Counted from the stretch's first letter, positions 1 through 10,082 are shown. The stretch: DNA of 64,000 bases from Acidobacteriaceae bacterium (GCA_003132405.1 PKXQ01000107.1:1-64000), one strand, 5' to 3'. Made by a program: numbers and translations. Notes: generated by a model not told the origin, from the letters alone.

Positions 1-22
1 ATCATTCTGAACGAGAACAGAC

Positions 23-322
23 TCACTGTAATCGTGCGGTCATCGACAGTTTGGCCCCCGATTTCCATCCTAAATCCACGGACTTTTTATCCATGCGCTC
101 TACTGTGCAATTTGCCAGCGATACAGTCACGCTCACGTTGCCTTTATCCTCAGTTGTCATAAAATGTACCTCCTCTTTGCCGACATCAAACACAGATGCG
201 CGGCAACTGAAGGTCACATCCCCTGTACCGGACGACCAACGCACAAACACCATCACCCCTTCTGAATTCTTCCAGCTATTTAAAACCTTTAGAAAGTTTG
301 ATAATCCTTGCTCCTCGGACAT
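23..322 (-). CDS. Conserved hypothetical small protein
   Basis: A protein of about 99 residues with no signal peptide, no membrane segment and no family I recognise. The composition (alternating hydrophobic and polar stretches, several Val/Thr runs) suggests a small beta-rich cytoplasmic domain. I start it at the ATG at 322, because an AAAGGAG ribosome-binding site lies 9 nt upstream. An in-frame ATG at 331 directly abuts that site and is less likely. It is transcribed divergently from pstC, with about 90 bp between them that may hold both promoters. Function unknown. Confidence 0.6.
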   Translation of the reverse strand: MSEEQGLSNFLKVLNSWKNSEGVMVFVRWSSGTGDVTFSCRASVFDVGKEEVHFMTTEDKGNVSVTVSLANCTVERMDKKSVDLGWKSGAKLSMTARLQ

Positions 323-409
323 TATGTTCATCTCCTTTGTTCAAATTCAGACACCACCCACCCAGCTTTTTAACCGATTTGTAACACGCCTCTGTTAGCC
401 TCAAACAGA

Positions 410-1444
410 ATGTCCAATCAAGCCCTGCCCCGGCCGCGTTTTAACGCTCCTCCCCCGGAGCGGGATCCCAAGGTTGCCCTGAAAATCGAAGCCAGCACGA
501 CGCCGCTGTTGCACGGGAAGGTCAGCGAAATTCCCGATGCTTTTTTTGGTTGGGTGATGCGCCTCTGCGGCCTGGCGGTAGTCGCTCTCCTCGGCTTGAT
601 CGTCTACCAACTTATCGTGGGCTCCGAGCTCTCGTGGCAAGCCTTTGGCTGGAAGTTCTTTTGGCATTCCGACTGGAACCCGGTCGAGGATCAGTACGGC
701 GCGCTGCCCTTTATGTTTGGGACGATCGTCTCCTCGCTCCTGGCGCTAGTGATCGCCATACCCTTATCCGTTGGCGTTGCCGTCTTCACGACTGAGATGT
801 GCCCGATCAAGTTGCGCGGAATTCTCTCCTTTACCACCGAACTCTTGGCCGCCATCCCCAGCGTAGTCTACGGACTCTGGGCAATCTTCGTTCTCGTTCC
901 GCTGTTGCGTGAATATATTCAACCGTTTCTCGCCAAAACGCTTGGCTGGACAGGCCTTTTCAGCGGACCGCCCTACGGCATCGGCATGCTGGCGGCGGGC
1001 GTGATCCTGGCCATCATGGTAATTCCCATCATCTCGTCGATCACGCGCGAAGTGCTCACCGTAGTCCCGCAACATCAGCGCGAAGCGGTGCTGGCGCTGG
1101 GCGCGACGCGTTGGGAGATGATTCGCATGGGCGTCCTCCGCAATGCGCGCGCTGGAATCATGGGCGCCATCATCCTGGGCCTCGGCCGCGCCCTCGGCGA
1201 AACCATGGCCGTCACCATGGTCATCGGCAACCGGCCCGAGATTGCGAAGTCGCTCTTCGCTCCCGGATACACCATGGCCAGCGTTCTCGCCAACGAATTC
1301 ACCGAAGCGACCGGAGATCTCTATCTTTCAGCGTTGATCGAGATCGGTCTGGCGCTGTTCTTCGTCACGATTGTGGTCAACGCCCTGGCGCGCCTCCTGG
1401 TATGGAGCGTGACGCGAGGCCAACCAGCGAGAAGCCTTGCCTAA
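410..1444 (+). CDS. pstC: Phosphate ABC transporter permease PstC
   Basis: Inner-membrane permease of the high-affinity phosphate importer, pairing with PstA. The 344-residue protein has a soluble N-terminus of about 45 residues and then several membrane segments. The permease EAA loop is visible (EAVLALGATRWE), followed by a GRALGETMAV segment typical of PstC. It is the first gene of a pstC-pstA-pstB-phoU run with 6-nt and 5-nt spacings inside the transporter, so co-transcription is nearly certain. No pstS gene for the phosphate-binding protein precedes it, which is unusual. The N-terminal extension is slightly longer than common. Confidence 0.95.
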   Translation: MSNQALPRPRFNAPPPERDPKVALKIEASTTPLLHGKVSEIPDAFFGWVMRLCGLAVVALLGLIVYQLIVGSELSWQAFGWKFFWHSDWNPVEDQYGALPFMFGTIVSSLLALVIAIPLSVGVAVFTTEMCPIKLRGILSFTTELLAAIPSVVYGLWAIFVLVPLLREYIQPFLAKTLGWTGLFSGPPYGIGMLAAGVILAIMVIPIISSITREVLTVVPQHQREAVLALGATRWEMIRMGVLRNARAGIMGAIILGLGRALGETMAVTMVIGNRPEIAKSLFAPGYTMASVLANEFTEATGDLYLSALIEIGLALFFVTIVVNALARLLVWSVTRGQPARSLA

Positions 1445-1450
1445 GCTGCG

Positions 1451-2350
1451 ATGCCCGATACCAACTCCAATCCGCCAGCTCTCCCAATACCGCAGGTGAG
1501 CATTCCGCCCATCAGTTGGCGGCGTCGCGTAACCGATCACGCCATGACCAGCGTCGCCATAGTCACCGTCGTGCTCGTGCTGTTGCCGCTGTTCGCTATC
1601 TTTGCTTATCTGGTTTACAAAGGGATCGGCTCCATTAATCTTGCCTTCCTCACCCAGACTCCGAAGCCCGTTGGCGAACCCGGCGGCGGCATGGCGAATG
1701 CCATTGTCGGTTCCATGGTCATTCTCGCGATTGCCAGCGTGCTCGGTGTTCCCTTCGGAATCGGCGCCGGCATCTTTCTCTCTGAATACGGCCGCAATCG
1801 CTATGGCGACATCGTCCGTTTTGTCTCCGACGTGCTTAACGGCGTGCCCTCGATTGTGATTGGCATCGTAGCCTACGGCCTCGTAGTGATGCGCCAGAAG
1901 CATTTCTCCGCCCTCGCCGGCGGCGTAGCGCTCGCCATCATGATGGTTCCAACCATCGCCCGCACCACCGAGCAGATGCTGCTTCTCGTGCCGCAAGCCA
2001 TCCGCGAAGCCGCCTACGGGCTGGGTGTTTCGCGCTGGCGCACCACGCTCTCGATTACGCTGCGAACTGCCACCTCCGGCGTGATCACCGGAGTCATGCT
2101 GGCCTTTGCCCGGGTTGCGGGAGAAACCGCCCCGCTGCTCTTTACGGCTTTCGGCAATCAATTCTGGAATTGGAAGACGGATCAGCCGACAGCCGCCTTG
2201 TCGCTGCAAATTTTCACCTATGCGATCTCGCCGTTCGACGAATGGCATCGACAGGCATGGGCGGGCGCGCTAGTGTTGATTATTCTGATCGTCGGTGCAG
2301 TCGCCGCCGTGCGCATCGCAGTGCGCCACGGAACGTTAGCAGGAGCATAG
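1451..2350 (+). CDS. pstA: Phosphate ABC transporter permease PstA
   Basis: Second membrane subunit of the phosphate importer, 299 residues, the usual length. It begins 6 nt after pstC. A hydrophobic segment near residues 30-60 is followed by the binding-protein-dependent permease domain. The EAA loop is seen as [13 protein letters not shown], followed by [13 protein letters not shown], the PstA counterpart of the motif in PstC. The gene ends 5 nt before pstB. The family assignment is secure from these motifs and the operon order. Confidence 0.95.
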   Translation: MPDTNSNPPALPIPQVSIPPISWRRRVTDHAMTSVAIVTVVLVLLPLFAIFAYLVYKGIGSINLAFLTQTPKPVGEPGGGMANAIVGSMVILAIASVLGVPFGIGAGIFLSEYGRNRYGDIVRFVSDVLNGVPSIVIGIVAYGLVVMRQKHFSALAGGVALAIMMVPTIARTTEQMLLLVPQAIREAAYGLGVSRWRTTLSITLRTATSGVITGVMLAFARVAGETAPLLFTAFGNQFWNWKTDQPTAALSLQIFTYAISPFDEWHRQAWAGALVLIILIVGAVAAVRIAVRHGTLAGA

Positions 2351-2355
2351 CGCTT

Positions 2356-3114
2356 ATGGGTGTAGGAATTACTGTCGAGCACCTGAATGCCTTCTACGGC
2401 AAGACGCAGGCCTTGTTCGACATCAACATCGCCGTGCTCGCCAATCACGCGACCGCGTTGATCGGTCCGTCGGGCTGCGGGAAATCGACGTTTATTCGCT
2501 GTCTCAATCGCATGCACGAAACTATCCCCGAAGCCCGCGTCGATGGTGCGGTCCGTATCGGCGACCTCAGCGTCTATAACGGAACCTCAGCCACTCAACT
2601 GCGGCGCCGCGTAGGCATGGTGTTTCAGAAGCCCAATCCGTTCCCGACCATGTCGATCTACGACAACGTGGCCGCTGGCCTCAAGCTGAACGGGTTTCGC
2701 AAGCGCAAGCAACTCGATGAGATTGTGCACAAATCTTTGAACGCGTCCGCGCTGTGGGACGAAGTAAAAGATCACCTGCACAAGAAATCCGGCGCCAGTC
2801 TCTCCGGAGGCCAGCAGCAGCGGTTGTGCATTGCCCGCGCTCTCGCCGTCCAGCCGGAGGTTCTTCTCATGGATGAACCCTGCTCGGCGCTTGATCCCAT
2901 CTCCACCGGCAAGATCGAAGAACTCATTTTTCAATTAAAAGAGCAATACACCATCGTGATTGTGACGCATAATATGCAGCAGGCAGCCCGTGTGGCCGAA
3001 TTCACGGGCTTTTTCCTGCTGGGCAAGATGATCGAATTCGATAAGACAGAAAAGATTTTCACCAATCCGTCCGATAAACGGACGGAAGATTACGTCACCG
3101 GCAGATTCGGATAG
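2356..3114 (+). CDS. pstB: Phosphate ABC transporter ATP-binding protein PstB
   Basis: ATPase of the phosphate importer, 252 residues from the ATG at 2356. The reading frame is open further upstream into pstA, but the PstB-like N-terminus and the spacing favour this start. Walker A is GPSGCGKST (about 37-45), the Q-loop follows in FQKPNPFP, the ABC signature is LSGGQQQR (about 149-156), and Walker B is LLMDEP just after. PstB hydrolyses ATP on the cytoplasmic face of the PstC/PstA dimer. A 57-bp gap then leads to phoU. Confidence 0.96.
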   Translation: MGVGITVEHLNAFYGKTQALFDINIAVLANHATALIGPSGCGKSTFIRCLNRMHETIPEARVDGAVRIGDLSVYNGTSATQLRRRVGMVFQKPNPFPTMSIYDNVAAGLKLNGFRKRKQLDEIVHKSLNASALWDEVKDHLHKKSGASLSGGQQQRLCIARALAVQPEVLLMDEPCSALDPISTGKIEELIFQLKEQYTIVIVTHNMQQAARVAEFTGFFLLGKMIEFDKTEKIFTNPSDKRTEDYVTGRFG

Positions 3115-3171
3115 CGACCTTCCCGACAGTGAGATTTTGATCGCCAGATTGTAAAAGAAAGGCTTCGCATA

Positions 3172-3867
3172 ATGCGCACGCGCTTTCAGCAACAAATGGA
3201 GGACCTTCGCGAGAAACTGCTCCGCATGGGCGGTCTCGCGGAACTGGCAGTTGATCGCGCTACCCAGGCGTACACTCAGCGCGATCTTACCCGTTGTCAA
3301 CTGGTCCTCGAAAACGAGAGTCTGATCAACGCCGCCGAGCGCGAGATCGACGAACTAGCCTTCGACATTCTGGCTACGCAACAACCCGCCGCCGTCGACC
3401 TGCGCTTCATCCTTGCGGTCACCAAAATTAACGCTGACCTCGAACGCGTAGGCGACCAAGCCGTCAACATCGCTGAGCGCGTCATGGACATGATCGAATT
3501 GCCCGCCGTCGAATTGCCCGTCGACATCGCCCGCATGGCGACCGCCGTCAGCGCCATGGTGCGCCGCGCCCTCGAATCCTTTGTCGAGGGCAAAGCCGAA
3601 CTTGCCCAGGCGGTACTTGAAATGGATCACGTCGTCGATCGCATGCGCGACGAAGCTTTCATCGTCCTCGTGCGAAAGATGAACGAAGAGCCGCAAGTTA
3701 CTCAGCAGGCGCTGGATGCACTCCTGGTCGCCCGCAATCTCGAGCGCGTTGCCGACCACGCCACGAACATTTCAGAAGACGTTATTTTCTGGGTCCTAGG
3801 CGCCGACGTCCGGCATCACGCACAAGCCGCCTCTGTAGCCCCTCGCCCGGAGAGACGCGAGCAGTAG
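3172..3867 (+). CDS. phoU: Phosphate signalling/transport regulator PhoU
   Basis: A 231-residue, almost wholly helical protein of two tandem PhoU repeats (about 10-105 and 115-210) with the typical metal-site sequences VGDQAVNIAERV and VADHATNISEDV. PhoU proteins damp the phosphate-starvation response through the Pst transporter and the PhoR kinase. Its place directly after pstB is the standard arrangement. No phoR or phoB is found in the window. The C-terminal tail (last 20 residues) is poorly conserved and basic. Confidence 0.94.
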   Translation: MRTRFQQQMEDLREKLLRMGGLAELAVDRATQAYTQRDLTRCQLVLENESLINAAEREIDELAFDILATQQPAAVDLRFILAVTKINADLERVGDQAVNIAERVMDMIELPAVELPVDIARMATAVSAMVRRALESFVEGKAELAQAVLEMDHVVDRMRDEAFIVLVRKMNEEPQVTQQALDALLVARNLERVADHATNISEDVIFWVLGADVRHHAQAASVAPRPERREQ

Positions 3868-3907
3868 AATCGGAGATCGCCGAATCAAGGGTTTCCGGAA
3901 AACTGAG

Positions 3908-3969
3908 GGTGGCCCATCCTTCGCGTCCTGTGCGAAGGTGGGACGCGAGAATCCGAAAGATGGCCCACC
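3908..3969. repeat. Intergenic hairpin element
   Basis: A 62-bp element between phoU and the next gene. It has perfect 11-bp ends, GGTGGCCCATC and its complement GATGGCCCACC. Inside, CCTTCGC pairs with GCGAAGG. It could act as a transcriptional stop or be a copy of a dispersed repeat. No T-run follows, so a classical terminator is not supported. Confidence 0.6.
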
Positions 3970-3999
3970 GCCGCTTACTGCGTTAAACTGTTCGAGCCC

Positions 4000-5109
4000 A
4001 TGACTCAGAGAATCCGAGTTTTTGCCACCTGCGACATCGGGGACGCCCTCAACATTCTTCGCCAAAAGGGATACGATCTCGAAGTCTATCCCGCTCCCGA
4101 AGCTCCGCCGAAAAGCCTGGTCATCGAAAAGGTGAAGTCCGGCATCGACGGGCTGATCACGACCCTGCGCGATCCGATCGACGCCGAGATTTTCGCCGCC
4201 GGAAAAGGCACGCTCAAAGTAGTCGCACAATACGCCGTCGGATTTGACAACATCAACCGCGCCGATGCCAACAAATACAATATTCCGTTCACTAATACTG
4301 CCGACGTCCTGACGGAAGCGACCGCGGAATTCGCCTTCTTCCTCATGGGCGCGTTAGCTCGCAAACTGTGGCCCGCCGAACATCTCACTCGCGAAAATCG
4401 TTGGGGCTACTGGCATCCCTATCTCCCTTTTTTAGGCGACGAAGTCACCGGCAAAACCGTAGCCGTCATCGGCACTGGACGCATCGGCCAAGCCTTCATC
4501 AAAAAGTGCGCCGGATTCGACATGAACATCCTGTGTTTCGATCCGGCCTACGAAAATCACGACTACATTAAAGCGATACAAGAGGTGTTGGATTTCCGCT
4601 TCCAGCGCGGCATCAGCCGCGAGCGAGTCACGATTCGCTACACGCCGTTGCACGAAGCCTTGAGTAATACCGATTTCATCAGCCTGCACGCTCCGCTACT
4701 GCGTCAAGGCGAGAGCCCCACGCCAACCTATCACCTCATCAACGAAACCACATTGCGCATGATGAAACCGACGGCGATGCTCATTAACACATCCCGCGGC
4801 CCCGTAGTGGATGAAGTGGCCCTGGCGCGCGCGCTGCGCGAGAACTGGATCGCCGGCGCCGCCCTCGATGTCTATGCGACCGAACCTCTGCCCGCCGACT
4901 CGCCACTGCGCGATCCGGCCATCGCCGACCGCTGCCGCCTGCTGCCCCACTTCGCCAGCGCCGCCCGCATCACCCGCCTATCCCCCGATCCCAACCAAGG
5001 CATGGCCGGCCGCTGCGTTCAGGGATTGGTCGACGTGCTGGAAGGAAACTACGGCGGCGACATTACCAAGATGCCAAACGTGGTGAACAAAGAAGGCTTC
5101 GCGAAGTAG
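4000..5109 (+). CDS. D-isomer-specific 2-hydroxyacid dehydrogenase family protein
   Basis: NAD(P)-dependent oxidoreductase that should interconvert a 2-oxoacid and a D-2-hydroxyacid (glyoxylate/hydroxypyruvate reductase-like); the exact substrate cannot be read. At 369 residues it is longer than the usual 310-340 because of an insert of about 30 residues after the Rossmann fold (about 180-215). The nucleotide motif GTGRIG is at about 158-163. The catalytic Arg is in SRGPVVDE (266), the Glu in VYATEPLP (295) and the His in LLPHF (317), so the active site is complete. It stands alone between phoU and a metallophosphoesterase. Confidence 0.88.
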   Translation: MTQRIRVFATCDIGDALNILRQKGYDLEVYPAPEAPPKSLVIEKVKSGIDGLITTLRDPIDAEIFAAGKGTLKVVAQYAVGFDNINRADANKYNIPFTNTADVLTEATAEFAFFLMGALARKLWPAEHLTRENRWGYWHPYLPFLGDEVTGKTVAVIGTGRIGQAFIKKCAGFDMNILCFDPAYENHDYIKAIQEVLDFRFQRGISRERVTIRYTPLHEALSNTDFISLHAPLLRQGESPTPTYHLINETTLRMMKPTAMLINTSRGPVVDEVALARALRENWIAGAALDVYATEPLPADSPLRDPAIADRCRLLPHFASAARITRLSPDPNQGMAGRCVQGLVDVLEGNYGGDITKMPNVVNKEGFAK

Positions 5110-5121
5110 AGCCAGCCAGCG

Positions 5122-5136
5122 GTGTGACAGTCACAC
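5122..5136. promoter_or_regulatory. Candidate operator palindrome
   Basis: GTGTGAC-A-GTCACAC is a perfect 15-bp palindrome in the short gap upstream of the metallophosphoesterase gene. It resembles a dimeric regulator site, but the half-site spacing is 3 nt, not the 6 nt of CRP/FNR sites. The regulator is unknown. Confidence 0.3.
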
Positions 5137-5208
5137 TAAGCACTGGGGCGAATTCGGTTACTACAATCTTCGGTCACTGCTATCAACGTTCGCTTATGAT
5201 TAACCATA

Positions 5209-6501
5209 ATGCGGTCTAAAAAGCGCCCCGCGCCCGAGAACCCGGCTTCCAACTCTGGCAAAGACCTGTCAAACTTTATAGGCTACGCGCATTCCAAGTT
5301 CACCGCCCACCTCCAAGCTGCGCGCACCGGATATTCCACCTCGACCTACGACCCCATCTCAGCATTCCTTCCTGGCCGTCTCTTGAAATGGATTCCGCAA
5401 GTTGCGAAATACTGGTTTCACAAGAGGCATCCGTTCAGGGATTACACGACCAAAGAAAAGGGCAACGGCATCTACGCCATCGCCGACCGCGTGAAGATTA
5501 GCATCGCGGGGGACTGGGGTACGGGAACCGACGAAGCCAGACTAGTCGCCTCGGCCATCAACAAGGCAGAGCCCGACTTCACCATCCACCTGGGAGACGT
5601 CTACTACGTAGGCGATAGCAACGAGGTCCGTGAAAATTTCCTCGGCGAGAAAACCAGTCCCTACGTCCCCGTGAAGTGGCCCATGGGGGCAAACGGCGGC
5701 TTCGCCCTCAATGGCAATCACGAAATGTATGCCGAGGGCAACGGCTATTGGCGAATGATTCTGCCGAGAATGGGTTTGACAAAGAAAGACAGCGAATGGG
5801 GAGATGGCCAGTGGGCCAGCTTTTTCTGTCTCGAGAATAAGCACTGGCGCATCATTGGGCTAGACACCGGCTACAACTCTACCCGTTTTGACTGGGGAAA
5901 GCTTCCGTACCTGAATCGCATCCAATGGCTGCGCAAAACGACGTCGTTCAAACCAACGTGCGAGATTCCCGAGCCACTTCTGAAGTGGCTGGAGTCTACG
6001 ATCAAGGCGGAGGAAGACAAACGCGGGTTAATTCTCCTTTCTCATCACGGCCCACATTCCTCGTTTGAGGATTGGTATCAAATTCCCTCGCGCCAACTCG
6101 CGAGCCTAATTCACCGCCCCGTTCTCTGGTATTGGGGTCACGAACATCGGCTCGCGATCTATGACAAGTTCAGCGTCACGGATGGCATCGAGGCCTACGG
6201 CCGCTGCATAGGTCACGGAGGCATGCCCGTCGAAAGAGGCGCGATGCCCGACATCAAGGAATGCAGATGGCTCGCATGGGACAACCGTCAATATCCAAAC
6301 GATGAGAACGTCGACGTTGGTTACAACGGCCACGCAAACTTATCTTTCAACGGTCCTGCCCTCCACGTGGCCTATTACGATTTGCATCAGTCGCTTCTGT
6401 TGACCGAAGACTGGCACGTCGATATAAACTCCGGCGAGCTGCAGGGCCCGAACCTGAAGAAAGTATTAGACGATCCCTCGTTGCGTTGTCGCGAAGCTTA
6501 G
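5209..6501 (+). CDS. Calcineurin-like metallophosphoesterase
   Basis: A 430-residue protein with the two-metal phosphoesterase signature in order: GDWGTG (about 103), HLGDVYYVGD (about 125), GNHE (about 168), LSHHGPHS (about 282) and GHEH (about 310). These are the Asp, Asn and His metal ligands of the family. There is no obvious signal peptide. Substrates in this family range from nucleotides to phosphoproteins and phospholipids, and none can be assigned here. The start at 5209 is the first ATG in the frame. The stop lies about 100 bp before the GH20 gene. Confidence 0.85.
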   Translation: MRSKKRPAPENPASNSGKDLSNFIGYAHSKFTAHLQAARTGYSTSTYDPISAFLPGRLLKWIPQVAKYWFHKRHPFRDYTTKEKGNGIYAIADRVKISIAGDWGTGTDEARLVASAINKAEPDFTIHLGDVYYVGDSNEVRENFLGEKTSPYVPVKWPMGANGGFALNGNHEMYAEGNGYWRMILPRMGLTKKDSEWGDGQWASFFCLENKHWRIIGLDTGYNSTRFDWGKLPYLNRIQWLRKTTSFKPTCEIPEPLLKWLESTIKAEEDKRGLILLSHHGPHSSFEDWYQIPSRQLASLIHRPVLWYWGHEHRLAIYDKFSVTDGIEAYGRCIGHGGMPVERGAMPDIKECRWLAWDNRQYPNDENVDVGYNGHANLSFNGPALHVAYYDLHQSLLLTEDWHVDINSGELQGPNLKKVLDDPSLRCREA

Positions 6502-6606
6502 ATACGAACCACATTGCGCGAAGATTGCCCGCCTTTCACATCCGTTGCCGCTTCAACACTTGTCGCCGCCCAATCGCACCTGCTACTCTCGCCGTTCACC
6601 GCAGCC

Positions 6607-8727
6607 ATGAAGATTATTAAATGGATCGTCGGCAGCCTGGGCTTTCTGTCGCTCGCTTGCAGCGCTCAAGTTACCGACGCCGCCCGCGCGCTCAAGATTC
6701 TGCCCGCCCCGAAAGAAGTTCGCATGGCCGAAGGCCGCCTAGTGATCAAGCCCTCGACGATCATCCTCATCAGCAACAATGAAGACCGCCTCGCTGCTGA
6801 AACTTTGCAAAAAGAAATCCACGACCGCACCGGGTTAAGGCTCTCCATTGAATCCGTGACTGCCGCTCCGAAGACGCCAGGCCACATCTCCCTGGGCCGC
6901 CTGACCGATCGCGGCTTGCGCTCCTACCTCGAATCGCAGGGAGTGAAAGTCGACGAACTTGGAAATCGTGAAGTTAATGACCAAGCCTATGTTATCCGCG
7001 CAACCGACTCTGGCGTTCTAGTCGCCGGCAGCACCGCGCAAGGACTCTTCTACGGCGTGCAGACACTTCGCCAGTTGCTGCGCCCAGAAAACCGCGGACA
7101 GAAAGCGCTCGCGATCCCAGCGCTCGTCATCCGCGATTGGCCAAGCATGGAATGGCGCGGCGTCAGCGATGACATCAGCCGAGGCCCCATTCCTACGCTC
7201 GATTATTTGAAGACGCAGATACGCACTCTAGCCGAGTACAAGATCAACCTCCTAGGCTTCAACATGGAAAACGTTTTCGACTTCCAGGCACAATCATTGG
7301 TTGCGCCGAAAGAGGCAGCGCTGACTCCCGCCGAGATCAAAGAACTGGTCGCCTACGCCGCCAGGTATTACGTCACCATCCTCCCCGAGCAGCAAGCCTT
7401 CGGCCATCTTCACCAATTTCTAAAGTATGAGATCTATTCTGACCTCGCGGAAACTCCGCACGGCCACGTGCTCACTCCCACGAATCCTAAAACCTACGAT
7501 TTCATTCGCGATGTCTACGGAGAAGTTGTTCCGTTATTTCCCGGTCCGTTCTTTCACATCGGCGCCGACGAAACTTTCGAACTTGGCCTCGGACAGACGA
7601 AAGCTCTCGCCGCGCAGCAAGGCCTCGGCCGCGTCTATCTCGACCACCTGCAAAAGATGTTTGAAATTATGCAGCCGTTTCATAAGCAGCTGATGTTCTG
7701 GGGAGATATCGCCGTCAAGTATCCCGAACTGCTCACTATCCTTCCGAAAGATATGATCGCCGTTCCCTGGGAATACAATCCGCAGCCCAGCTATGAAAAC
7801 ATCATTACCCCCTACACTAACGCCGGCCTGCGCGTAATCGTTTCGCCGGGAGCCGGCAACTGGGGCGTGATCTGGCCCGATCTCGACAGCGCCTTCGCCA
7901 ACATAAGAAATTTTGCGCGCGACGGCCAGAAGCATCAGGCGATGGGTATCCTCAACACTACCTGGAACGACGATGGTGAATCTTTGATCGACATGGCATG
8001 GCCAGCTTTGATCTTCGGAGCGGCCGCCGGTTGGCAACCCGGCGAGTCCAGCATTGACGATTTTAAAAACAGCTACGACTGGGCGTTCTACCGGAACGAT
8101 GGAGGTGAAGGTCGCACATTCGTAGATGCAATCGAGAATCTAGATCGCTCTCACGCCCTGCTGGTCGCCACGAAACTCCACGGGACAACCGACGAACTCT
8201 TTTGGTCCGATCCTTTCAGCGAATCAGGTGCCAACATGTCAATGCAGGCGCTGCCGGCCATACATGATCTCCGCCTTGGCGCTGAGCGTGCCGCCGAATC
8301 GCTCCAGCACAATCGCACTCAGGCGCAACTCCACGCTGACACCCTTGACGACATGCTGCTAGCAGCCTGGCATCTCGACACCCTGGGCATGAAGATCCAG
8401 TTCACCTCGGAGATCAGCCACTATTATTGGGACGCGTATCAGAATCAGACTGACCCAGTACGCGTGCAAAACGATCTCGACGAAATCGCCGATATTAACG
8501 GACGCTTAGAAAGCTTGCGCGACGCAATCACCGAGATGCGGAAGGCGTACAAAGGAGGTTGGGGGCGCGAAAACAACCCTTACTGGCTGGATAATGTTTT
8601 GGTTCGCTACGATAACCTGGCGTCGGAGGTGCAAGCAAAAATCGTCGCTGTGCAAGCCGCCGAGCGCCAGTTTGAGAGCACAAAGACATTGCCCGCCCCC
8701 GAGCAGTTAGGGTTTTTCCTGAAGTAA
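6607..8727 (+). CDS. Glycoside hydrolase family 20 (beta-N-acetylhexosaminidase-like), secreted
   Basis: About 706 residues from the ATG at 6607, chosen because it gives a signal peptide (MKIIKWIVGS, then a hydrophobic core ending near LACSAQ). The frame is open further upstream, but that stretch looks non-coding. An N-terminal hexosaminidase-type domain (about 25-170) precedes a TIM barrel. HIGADE (about 317-322) carries the Asp-Glu pair that GH20 enzymes use in substrate-assisted removal of N-acetylhexosamine. The C-terminal 200 residues are helical and unassigned. Likely role: periplasmic or secreted degradation of N-acetylhexosamine glycans. The glycosylasparaginase two genes on fits the same theme. 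Confidence 0.85.
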   Translation: MKIIKWIVGSLGFLSLACSAQVTDAARALKILPAPKEVRMAEGRLVIKPSTIILISNNEDRLAAETLQKEIHDRTGLRLSIESVTAAPKTPGHISLGRLTDRGLRSYLESQGVKVDELGNREVNDQAYVIRATDSGVLVAGSTAQGLFYGVQTLRQLLRPENRGQKALAIPALVIRDWPSMEWRGVSDDISRGPIPTLDYLKTQIRTLAEYKINLLGFNMENVFDFQAQSLVAPKEAALTPAEIKELVAYAARYYVTILPEQQAFGHLHQFLKYEIYSDLAETPHGHVLTPTNPKTYDFIRDVYGEVVPLFPGPFFHIGADETFELGLGQTKALAAQQGLGRVYLDHLQKMFEIMQPFHKQLMFWGDIAVKYPELLTILPKDMIAVPWEYNPQPSYENIITPYTNAGLRVIVSPGAGNWGVIWPDLDSAFANIRNFARDGQKHQAMGILNTTWNDDGESLIDMAWPALIFGAAAGWQPGESSIDDFKNSYDWAFYRNDGGEGRTFVDAIENLDRSHALLVATKLHGTTDELFWSDPFSESGANMSMQALPAIHDLRLGAERAAESLQHNRTQAQLHADTLDDMLLAAWHLDTLGMKIQFTSEISHYYWDAYQNQTDPVRVQNDLDEIADINGRLESLRDAITEMRKAYKGGWGRENNPYWLDNVLVRYDNLASEVQAKIVAVQAAERQFESTKTLPAPEQLGFFLK

Positions 8728-8753
8728 CGTTAGGCGGCAGGGAAACGAAGAGA

Positions 8754-8767
8754 GTGATCACGATCAC
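8754..8767. promoter_or_regulatory. CRP/FNR-family-like binding site
   Basis: GTGATCACGATCAC matches the core GTGA-N6-TCAC of CRP-type sites. It is located 109 bp upstream of the aminotransferase start. Outer bases deviate from the full consensus. Presence of a CRP-type regulator in this organism is assumed, not seen. Confidence 0.35.
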
Positions 8768-8875
8768 GAAAAGAAGTTTATGAAAGCTAGCGGCAGATTC
8801 TTCCTAATGATAATTAGCGCCCTTAGCGTTTAAGCTTTTGCCGATCAATCTGCTCATTCCGCAATCGCCGAGACT

Positions 8876-10039
8876 ATGTTCTCTAACCGCACAAACTGGC
8901 AGCTCACTCCGAATGCCCTAACTCGCGCAATCGAAGAAGCGCGCACTTCGGGACAGAACATTCTCGATCTCACGGTCTCGAATCCTACCGAGGCCGGCAT
9001 CCGTCCCGACCCTGAAGCAGTGCTCGCCGCGCTGGCCAGCCCGAAAGCGATGCGCTATGACCCGCAGCCCCGCGGACTGCTTGAGGCGCGCCAAGCTGTG
9101 TGCAGCTACTATCGCGAGTCGCACCAGGTCCACATCGATCCCAAGCGCCTGCTTCTGACCACCAGCACCAGCGAAGCTTACTCCTATGTCTTCCGCCTGC
9201 TCTGCAACCCCGGCGACGAGATTCTTGTTCCTAAACCGAGCTACCCATTATTTGAATTTCTCGCCGATTTGGCCGACGTGAAACTCGTTCCGTATCCGCT
9301 TCTCTACGATCACGGCTGGCAGATTGACTTCGCTTCGCTTGAAAAAGCAGCGACCACGCAGAGCCGGGCAGTCACCCTAGTTCACCCCAACAATCCGACT
9401 GGCTCCTATGTCTCGCCTACTGAGATGGCGGCGCTCAACGTGTTCTCCCGCGAACACACTCTCGCACTCATCGCCGATGAAGTCTTTCTCGACTACGCTC
9501 ACGATCGCGCGCCGCGCCGCAGTTTCATCACCAACCGAGACACGCTGACGTTTACGCTCAGCGGGATTTCGAAGATTTCCGCGCTCCCGCAAATGAAGCT
9601 GGCCTGGATCGCCATCAGTGGCCCTCCGGAAATAGTCGAGGACGCTGGCGCCCGTCTCGAAATCATTGCCGACACCTATCTCTCTGTGAATGCTCCCATC
9701 CAGCTAGCAGCGGCAGTTCTGCTCGATCAGCGCAAGAAAATTCAGCCCATCCTTCTCGATCGCCTGCGCAGAAATCTCGCCGAACTCGATACCCAACTCG
9801 CATCTCATCCGTCATGCACGCGTCTGCAAGTCGACGGCGGATGGTACGCGATCCTGCGCGTCCCCGTTCTCGAGGCTGACGAAGATCTCGCGATTCGTTT
9901 ACTAAAGAAGGGAAGCGTCAGCATACACCCCGGCCACTTTTACGATTTTCCCAATGACGGCTATCTCGTTCTCAGCCTGATCACCGAGCCCGCCGATTTT
10001 AGGGAGGGTATTGCGCGTCTGCTGCAAATAGTGGAGTAA
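8876..10039 (+). CDS. Pyridoxal-phosphate aminotransferase, class I/II
   Basis: A fold-type I PLP enzyme of 387 residues. HPNNPTG (about 170-176) and DEVF (201) bind the cofactor. The Schiff-base lysine is K233 in SGISK, and MKLAWIA follows as usual. Closest in style to aspartate/alanine aminotransferases, but the amino acid specificity cannot be told. It is flanked by the GH20 gene and a heptad repeat array, with no clear operon partners. Confidence 0.88.
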   Translation: MFSNRTNWQLTPNALTRAIEEARTSGQNILDLTVSNPTEAGIRPDPEAVLAALASPKAMRYDPQPRGLLEARQAVCSYYRESHQVHIDPKRLLLTTSTSEAYSYVFRLLCNPGDEILVPKPSYPLFEFLADLADVKLVPYPLLYDHGWQIDFASLEKAATTQSRAVTLVHPNNPTGSYVSPTEMAALNVFSREHTLALIADEVFLDYAHDRAPRRSFITNRDTLTFTLSGISKISALPQMKLAWIAISGPPEIVEDAGARLEIIADTYLSVNAPIQLAAAVLLDQRKKIQPILLDRLRRNLAELDTQLASHPSCTRLQVDGGWYAILRVPVLEADEDLAIRLLKKGSVSIHPGHFYDFPNDGYLVLSLITEPADFREGIARLLQIVE

Positions 10040-10082
10040 AGCCCCTGGTACCAGTTGTCGAACTGCTTTCCAACGACCATGC

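Noticed and set aside
1328-2248. 306-codon minus-strand ORF
   Set aside because: Antisense to pstA; composition rich in Gly/His/Asp/Arg as expected for a shadow.
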